DNA of 64,000 nucleotides from QFOX01 sp033763655 (GTDB lineage: Bacteria; Pseudomonadota; Alphaproteobacteria; Rickettsiales; UBA3002): the NCBI GenBank assembly GCA_033763655.1, contig JANRKD010000006.1, positions 26,409 through 90,408 of the forward strand, read 5' to 3'. Made by a program: the position numbers and the translations under genes. This document shows, piece by piece, positions 60,002 to 64,000 of the stretch (position 1 is the stretch's first letter; each line of letters starts with the position of its first letter). The notes beneath the pieces were generated by a model. The model saw only the letters and a program-made list of their open reading frames with translations, did not search any database and was not told the DNA's origin.

Positions 60002-60736
60002 ATGTCACGGGCAAACGTCAAGGATAAGCGCAAGGCACAACTCATCGCAGCGGCGCTCGAATCCATCGCCAAACGTGGGCTGATGGAAACCACCATTACC
60101 CATATCAGCAAGGGCGCGGGTATGAGCCGCGGCATTATCAATTTTTATTTCACCAGCAAGGAAATCATGCTGCGTGAAACCTTGAAAACGCTCATCGAGG
60201 AATACGAGGCGGAGTGGGGTGAAGCATTTGCCAAAGCGGGCGACGAAGGCCGCGCGCGGGTGGATGCGCTGATTGCGGTGCATTTTGGCAAAAAGCTGTG
60301 CTCGGCACGCCGCCTGAACGTCATGTCGGCATTCTGGGGGCATGCGGCCACGCAAACCGCCTACCGCAACCAGCTTGAGGCGGCGGATGCTAAAATCGAA
60401 AACGCCCTGACGGCGGCGCTGGCGCAATTGCTCGGCGGTTCGCTTGAGGAGGCGCGCAACGCGGCGACGCAGCTGCATGCACTGATTCGCGGCCTGTGGC
60501 TGAACTTCATGTTGAACCCGAAAGATGCCTCGCGCGAGGTGCTGACGGCGCAGGCCGCAAGCTTCATCGACCGGCTGACGGGCGCGCCGGTGCGCATTGT
60601 GCGCGATCATATCATCGCCCGCCCGGCCAAGGCTGAAAGCACGGCAATGACCCTGAAGGCCAAGCCCGCACGCAAGGCGAAGGAGCCAGCGCAGCAGCAG
60701 CTCGATATCGAGGATCTGTTCAGCAACCGCGCTTAG
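60002..60736 (+). CDS. TetR-family regulator, BetI-like
   Basis: A 244-residue TetR/AcrR repressor. The helix-turn-helix is AALESIAKRGLMETTITHISKGAGMSRGIINFYFTSKE, close to BetI (SPGIISHYFGGK-type). The ligand-binding domain resembles BetI, which senses choline, but no betaine genes are near. The tail is basic and ends in QQLDIEDLFSNRA. ATG at 60002 chosen; a frame upstream adds 16 residues. The stop lies at the edge of a heptad array. Confidence 0.86.
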   Translation: MSRANVKDKRKAQLIAAALESIAKRGLMETTITHISKGAGMSRGIINFYFTSKEIMLRETLKTLIEEYEAEWGEAFAKAGDEGRARVDALIAVHFGKKLCSARRLNVMSAFWGHAATQTAYRNQLEAADAKIENALTAALAQLLGGSLEEARNAATQLHALIRGLWLNFMLNPKDASREVLTAQAASFIDRLTGAPVRIVRDHIIARPAKAESTAMTLKAKPARKAKEPAQQQLDIEDLFSNRA

Positions 60737-60737
60737 T

Positions 60738-61031
60738 AGTCAGTAGCCGGTAGCCAGTAGCCAGTAGCCAGTTAAAGGAAGTGAATAATCGCCATTCGGG
60801 GAGTATCCCCCTCCCGCAGGCGTGAGGGGTTAGGGGAGGGAAGCGGTAGTAGCTCAGTCGCCAGCAAGGGGAGTCGCTCCTTCGTAAGCGCAAGCGTAGA
60901 CCCGCACCCGCGCTGCCGCATCGATGATGCGGCGAGGCTTCGACTGGCCTCGCAACGACGTGCGGTGCGCAGGTGGTGCTACACGGCTTCACCACGCGAC
61001 TCTCGCCGCTCGACCCTAACCGCTCGACTCT
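60738..61031. repeat. Composite heptad repeat behind the TetR gene
   Basis: Five AGCCAGT-type heptamers (60738-60772) start 2 nt after the TetR stop, then a weaker CCCTCCCGC hairpin (about 60805-60828), a CAAGGGGAGTCGCTCC stretch as behind pleD, a palindromic GC-rich element (about 60900-60960) and five CGACTCT-type heptamers (60997-61031), the reverse complement of AGAGTCG, ending 4 nt before the next minus-strand stop codon. Confidence 0.82.
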
Positions 61032-61034
61032 GTA

Positions 61035-61553
61035 CTAGGAAACTTCGCGGTCAGCCCCGGTGGCGGAGGCGATGCGGTCGATTTTATCGCGCGTGGCGAC
61101 GCCATTGAAGAACGAGAGCGTCATCGCCGTGCCGAGGACTGCGCCAACCGCGCCGTGGAAATAGAGGTTGGTTCTCGAATGTGGACTGAGGTTCTGGTAG
61201 CGGTCGAGCGCGCCCAGAAACATGCCTTTGCGCACCTTGTGATGCTTAAATACCAGGTCGTCGTATTCTTTGGCGATTTCGCGTTTAAGTTCACGTTTAT
61301 GGGTCCAGTATTCGAACTTCGATGAGAAATTTTCCAGTTTGGGAGCATCAAGCTGGGCCTGCCTGCTCTCAAAATGTTCCTTAAAGGCAGAAGATTTTTT
61401 TATATCGTCATGGAAAATATCGCGGATGGATTTTGCCGCCGTCGCCAGGCCGCTGCCGAGGCCGACCGCCACCGACACCACGAATTCGCTGAGGCTGATG
61501 CCAAAGGCGAAATCGTCGCGCTTTAAGATCGGATGCGTCTTCTTTTCTTCCAC
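61035..61553 (-). CDS. Orphan membrane protein, 172 aa
   Basis: Unrecognised. N-terminal hydrophobic/Gly segment (about 15-40, FAFGISLSEFVVSVAVGLGSGLATAAKSIRDIF), a charged helical middle (KLENFSSKFEYWTHKRELKREIAKEYDDLVFKHHKVRKG) and a second hydrophobic segment (NLYFHGAVGAVLGTAMTLSFFNG). It may be a two-helix membrane protein with a coiled loop, in size and style akin to the orphan at 7735-8754 but without clear sequence identity. AGAGTCG-type heptads begin 4 nt after its stop. Confidence 0.65.
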   Translation of the reverse strand: MEEKKTHPILKRDDFAFGISLSEFVVSVAVGLGSGLATAAKSIRDIFHDDIKKSSAFKEHFESRQAQLDAPKLENFSSKFEYWTHKRELKREIAKEYDDLVFKHHKVRKGMFLGALDRYQNLSPHSRTNLYFHGAVGAVLGTAMTLSFFNGVATRDKIDRIASATGADREVS

Positions 61554-61676
61554 GGGTTCCCTGCGGTGCGGGGTTTATTCAGCCTTCACCCTAACCCAGA
61601 CTGATGACAGTTTGATGACAAAAACATCATTTTTGGCAAATATAGTGTCAATTCGCTTCGTTTGGGGATTATTCGC

Positions 61677-64000
61677 CTACGAGCCGGCCTCGGCGGCGAG
61701 GGTAATTTCCGCGAGGGTCGTGCCTTCAGTAACAAGGCCATCTATTTGCGCGTGATTCCAAATAAGCTTCCCCGTGAGATTGCCCGCACCCTCGATGTCA
61801 CGCGCAACGCTTTCGCGGTCGGGCAGGCTGATGTCGTAGGAGCGTTGCGTTGAGATGGCAGCTTTTTCAACAGGATACTTAATTGATTTTTTGGCTTCTG
61901 ATTTCTCGCTGCGGATGGCTTCAAGAATGATGACGGCGTCTTTTCCTATGCGGAGCGCGGTTTCATCTGCCGGATAATCGGCGGCGTTTGGCCATTGCCC
62001 CATCGCATGCAGCGAGCCTTTTGCGGCGTAGCTATCGGCGAAGATGTGGGAGTAAAGCTCCTCCGTCACATGTGGCACGAACGGCGCGTATAATTTCAAA
62101 ATCCCGTCGAGCACGTAGGAGAGGGTGCGCACGGCGGATTGCTGCGCGGCGGGCGTGGCGGAGCCATCCTCATTATAGACGCGTTTCTTGATGAGTTCGA
62201 GGTAGTTGTCGCAGAAATCCGCCCAGAAGAAGCGGTTGGTGGCGTCGAGCGCGTCGGCATATTCGTAGCGCGCGAAGGCTTCCGTCGCTTCCGCCACGGT
62301 CTGGCTGAGGCGGCTTAAAATCCAGCGGTCGAGTGTTTCGGTGATGGCGCTATCCGTCGCGGCGGTGGTGGGCGCGTGCTCAAGCTTGCTTAAATGGATG
62401 GCGGCGAAGGCGGTCGCGTTCCAGAGTTTGCCGACGAGCTTCTTGCCGATTTTGAGAAGATCCGGCGAGAAGGCCGTATCCATCCCGAGGCGCGAGGTGC
62501 CTGCCCAGTAGCGCACCGCATCCGTCCCGCGTTCCTCGATGAGGGCGACCGGGGTGACGACATTGCCTTTGGATTTGCTCATTTTCGATTTATCTTCGGC
62601 CAAACACCAGCCGGAAATCATCAGGTTTTTCCATGGAATGGTATTTTCATGGAGATGCGCTTTTACGATTGTGTAAAACGCCCAAGTGCGAATAATTTCA
62701 TGCGCCTGTGGGCGCAAATCAGCAGAAAATAACTGCTGGTGGCGCGCATAATCCACCGCAAAATCTTTATTGATGGCTTTCGATGAAAGTTGTGGCGAAA
62801 CAGAGCTGGTCGCCCATGTATCCATCACATCCATATCGGGTGTTACTTCATCTTTCGTGTAGCCCTTTGGCAAATCAACCAGCGGGTTCACAGGCAGTTG
62901 GTCTTTATCAGCAACCAGAATTTTACCTTCTTCGCCTGCACGTTTTGAATACCACACCGGGAATGGAACACCGAAATAACGCTGGCGGCTGATGCACCAA
63001 TCTTGGTTTAAGCCTTCGATCCATTGCTCAATACGCAGGCGCATGAACTCAGGCCGCCACACACACTGGCGTGCTTTATCAAGCAGTGCATCTTTCTTAT
63101 CGCACACTTTAATATACCACTGCCATGTATCCATAATCTCAATCGGCGCACCGGAACGCTCGGCGCATTTCACGGCATGGGTGATTGGGTCTTGTTTCAC
63201 GAGCAGGCCAGCTTCGCGGATAAACTCGATAATTTTCTGGCGTGCGCCTGGGTGTTTCGGGTCAGCGTTAGAAACTTTTAGTGAGTCGAGAGTCGAGAGT
63301 CGTGAGTCGAGTGGTTGCAGCCAGTCTTTATCTTTCAAGCGCATGCGGCCAAATTTATCGAGCACTACACGCATCGGCAATTTATGCTCACGCCACCATT
63401 GCTTATCGGTGTCGTCACCAAAGGTACAGCACATCACAAGGCCGGTGCCTTTATCCATTTTCACTGCCTCATCGGCAAGCAGTGGCACTTTCACATTAAA
63501 GAGTGGTGTAACTGCGAATTTACCTTTGAGGTGCTGATAGCGCGCATCTTCAGGGTGATAAAACACAGCAACACATGCGGGGATCAGTTCAGGGCGTGTG
63601 GTGCCAATAGTAATAGTTGCGAGTTCCGAGTTGCGAATTGCGGGTGTTTCCTCTTGCCACTCGCTACTCACCACTCGGAACTGGATATCATTCCAATGGC
63701 TGGCGATTTCTTTTTCTTCAATTTCTGCAGTTGCGATTGCGGTTTGATCGACTGGGTCCCAATAAAATGGTTCTTTTTTGCGATATGCTTCCTGCTTCTG
63801 ATATAAATCGAGGAACGACATTTGCGAAATTTTGCGCGATTCAGGGCTGATGGTCTGGTATTCCTGCTTCCAATCCACCGAAAGTGCCACAGATTCAAAC
63901 AAGTTGCGGAACTCAGCGCGTGCTTCAGCCGTGATTTTGTTACATTCTTCAATAAACGCTTCGCGCCCCAAATCAGTTGCGCGTTTTTTCAGGGTTTTTT
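61677..64000 (-). CDS. valS: Valine--tRNA ligase (5' end beyond the window)
   Basis: C-terminal 773 residues of ValRS; the reading frame continues past 64000, so the N-terminal Rossmann start with HIGH is not seen. Present: the editing (CP1) domain TIGTTRPELIPACVAVFYHPEDARYQ, catalytic QLFSADLRPQAHEIIRTWAFYTIVKA, the KMSKS motif in KSKMSKSKGNVVTPV and the anticodon domain. The PQAHEIIRTWAFY pattern and the absence of a C-terminal coiled coil agree with the archaeal-type ValRS reported for Rickettsia. Two heptad-repeat segments are inserted in the editing region, and base composition shifts near 62580 (AT-richer in the N-terminal part). Confidence 0.93.
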   Translation of the reverse strand, partial: KTLKKRATDLGREAFIEECNKITAEARAEFRNLFESVALSVDWKQEYQTISPESRKISQMSFLDLYQKQEAYRKKEPFYWDPVDQTAIATAEIEEKEIASHWNDIQFRVVSSEWQEETPAIRNSELATITIGTTRPELIPACVAVFYHPEDARYQHLKGKFAVTPLFNVKVPLLADEAVKMDKGTGLVMCCTFGDDTDKQWWREHKLPMRVVLDKFGRMRLKDKDWLQPLDSRLSTLDSLKVSNADPKHPGARQKIIEFIREAGLLVKQDPITHAVKCAERSGAPIEIMDTWQWYIKVCDKKDALLDKARQCVWRPEFMRLRIEQWIEGLNQDWCISRQRYFGVPFPVWYSKRAGEEGKILVADKDQLPVNPLVDLPKGYTKDEVTPDMDVMDTWATSSVSPQLSSKAINKDFAVDYARHQQLFSADLRPQAHEIIRTWAFYTIVKAHLHENTIPWKNLMISGWCLAEDKSKMSKSKGNVVTPVALIEERGTDAVRYWAGTSRLGMDTAFSPDLLKIGKKLVGKLWNATAFAAIHLSKLEHAPTTAATDSAITETLDRWILSRLSQTVAEATEAFARYEYADALDATNRFFWADFCDNYLELIKKRVYNEDGSATPAAQQSAVRTLSYVLDGILKLYAPFVPHVTEELYSHIFADSYAAKGSLHAMGQWPNAADYPADETALRIGKDAVIILEAIRSEKSEAKKSIKYPVEKAAISTQRSYDISLPDRESVARDIEGAGNLTGKLIWNHAQIDGLVTEGTTLAEITLAAEAGS
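63283..63317. repeat. GAGTCGA heptads inside valS
   Basis: Five 7-bp units (three GAGTCGA, one GAGTCGT, one GTGGTTG) within the valS frame, encoding PLDSRLSTLDS on the minus strand. The same units, including a GTGGTNA/G member, are found between genes at 1291, 38481 and 60997 (inverted). Confidence 0.8.
63615..63685. repeat. Second heptad segment inside valS
   Basis: Four AGTTGCG-type heptamers (63615-63642) and three ACTCNNN heptamers (63659-63679) within the valS editing domain, encoding part of SSEWQEETPAIRNSELATI just before the conserved TTRPE motif. Confidence 0.6.

Overview
The window is 64 kb of a GC-rich, gene-dense alphaproteobacterial chromosome. The evidence for the class is the block dgt-argS-SPOR-nagZ-tatABC-serS-surE-pcm-nlpD-yajC-secD-Mth938, a divK-pleD operon, a ccm (system I) cytochrome c operon, era-recO-parC, and a tRNA-His with an encoded G-1. 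The exact order cannot be fixed from sequence alone. An apparently archaeal-type valyl-tRNA synthetase and palindromic repeats inside coding sequence recall Rickettsiales, but DivK/PleD and a type IV pilus set point to a lineage less reduced than classical Rickettsia. No rRNA, CRISPR array, transposase, integrase or phage is visible.

Layout. 0-12 kb: era, recO, an orphan membrane protein, parC, a degenerate sensor kinase, an orphan membrane protein, an Ala/Pro-rich protein coupled to an M48 protease, trhO and yacG. 12-13.5 kb: a higBA-like toxin-antitoxin pair, tRNA-Phe, tRNA-His and a ~100-bp tandem duplication that includes the 3' end of tRNA-His. 13.5-19.3 kb (minus strand): LplT-like transporter, DJ-1/PfpI protein, ccmDEFGH plus a tiny possible ccmI remnant. 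19.5-31.5 kb: a type IV pilus-like locus (PilB, PilC, fused PilM-PilN-like, PilO-like, PilP-like, a lone ABC ATPase, PilU and PilT, a TPR protein, an M23 peptidase). 31.5-39.8 kb: pyrD, an esterase, polA, divK-pleD, xthA, erpA. 39.9-56.2 kb: the conserved block from dgt to the Mth938 gene, lacking scpAB and secF at their usual places and interrupted between surE and pcm by an orphan repeat protein. 56.3-64 kb: an orphan, sodB, a 40-residue membrane peptide, a DUF5765-like protein, hslO, a BetI-like regulator, an orphan membrane protein and valS, which runs off the right edge.

The most striking structure is not a gene. Intergenic spaces carry composite repeats built on a 7-bp period (AGCCAGT, GAGTCGA, degenerate NYATYYR-type units) combined with CCCTCTCCCG hairpins. 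The arrays sit flush against gene 3' ends and in at least two genes supply the stop codon. Similar heptads lie in frame inside valS. A separate palindromic element (TGTCACCCCGT ... ACGGGGTGACA) occurs between genes and also in frame inside polA. Together they look like mobile or expanding short repeats that remodel gene ends and create protein inserts, comparable in kind to Rickettsia palindromic elements and cyanobacterial heptanucleotide STRRs.
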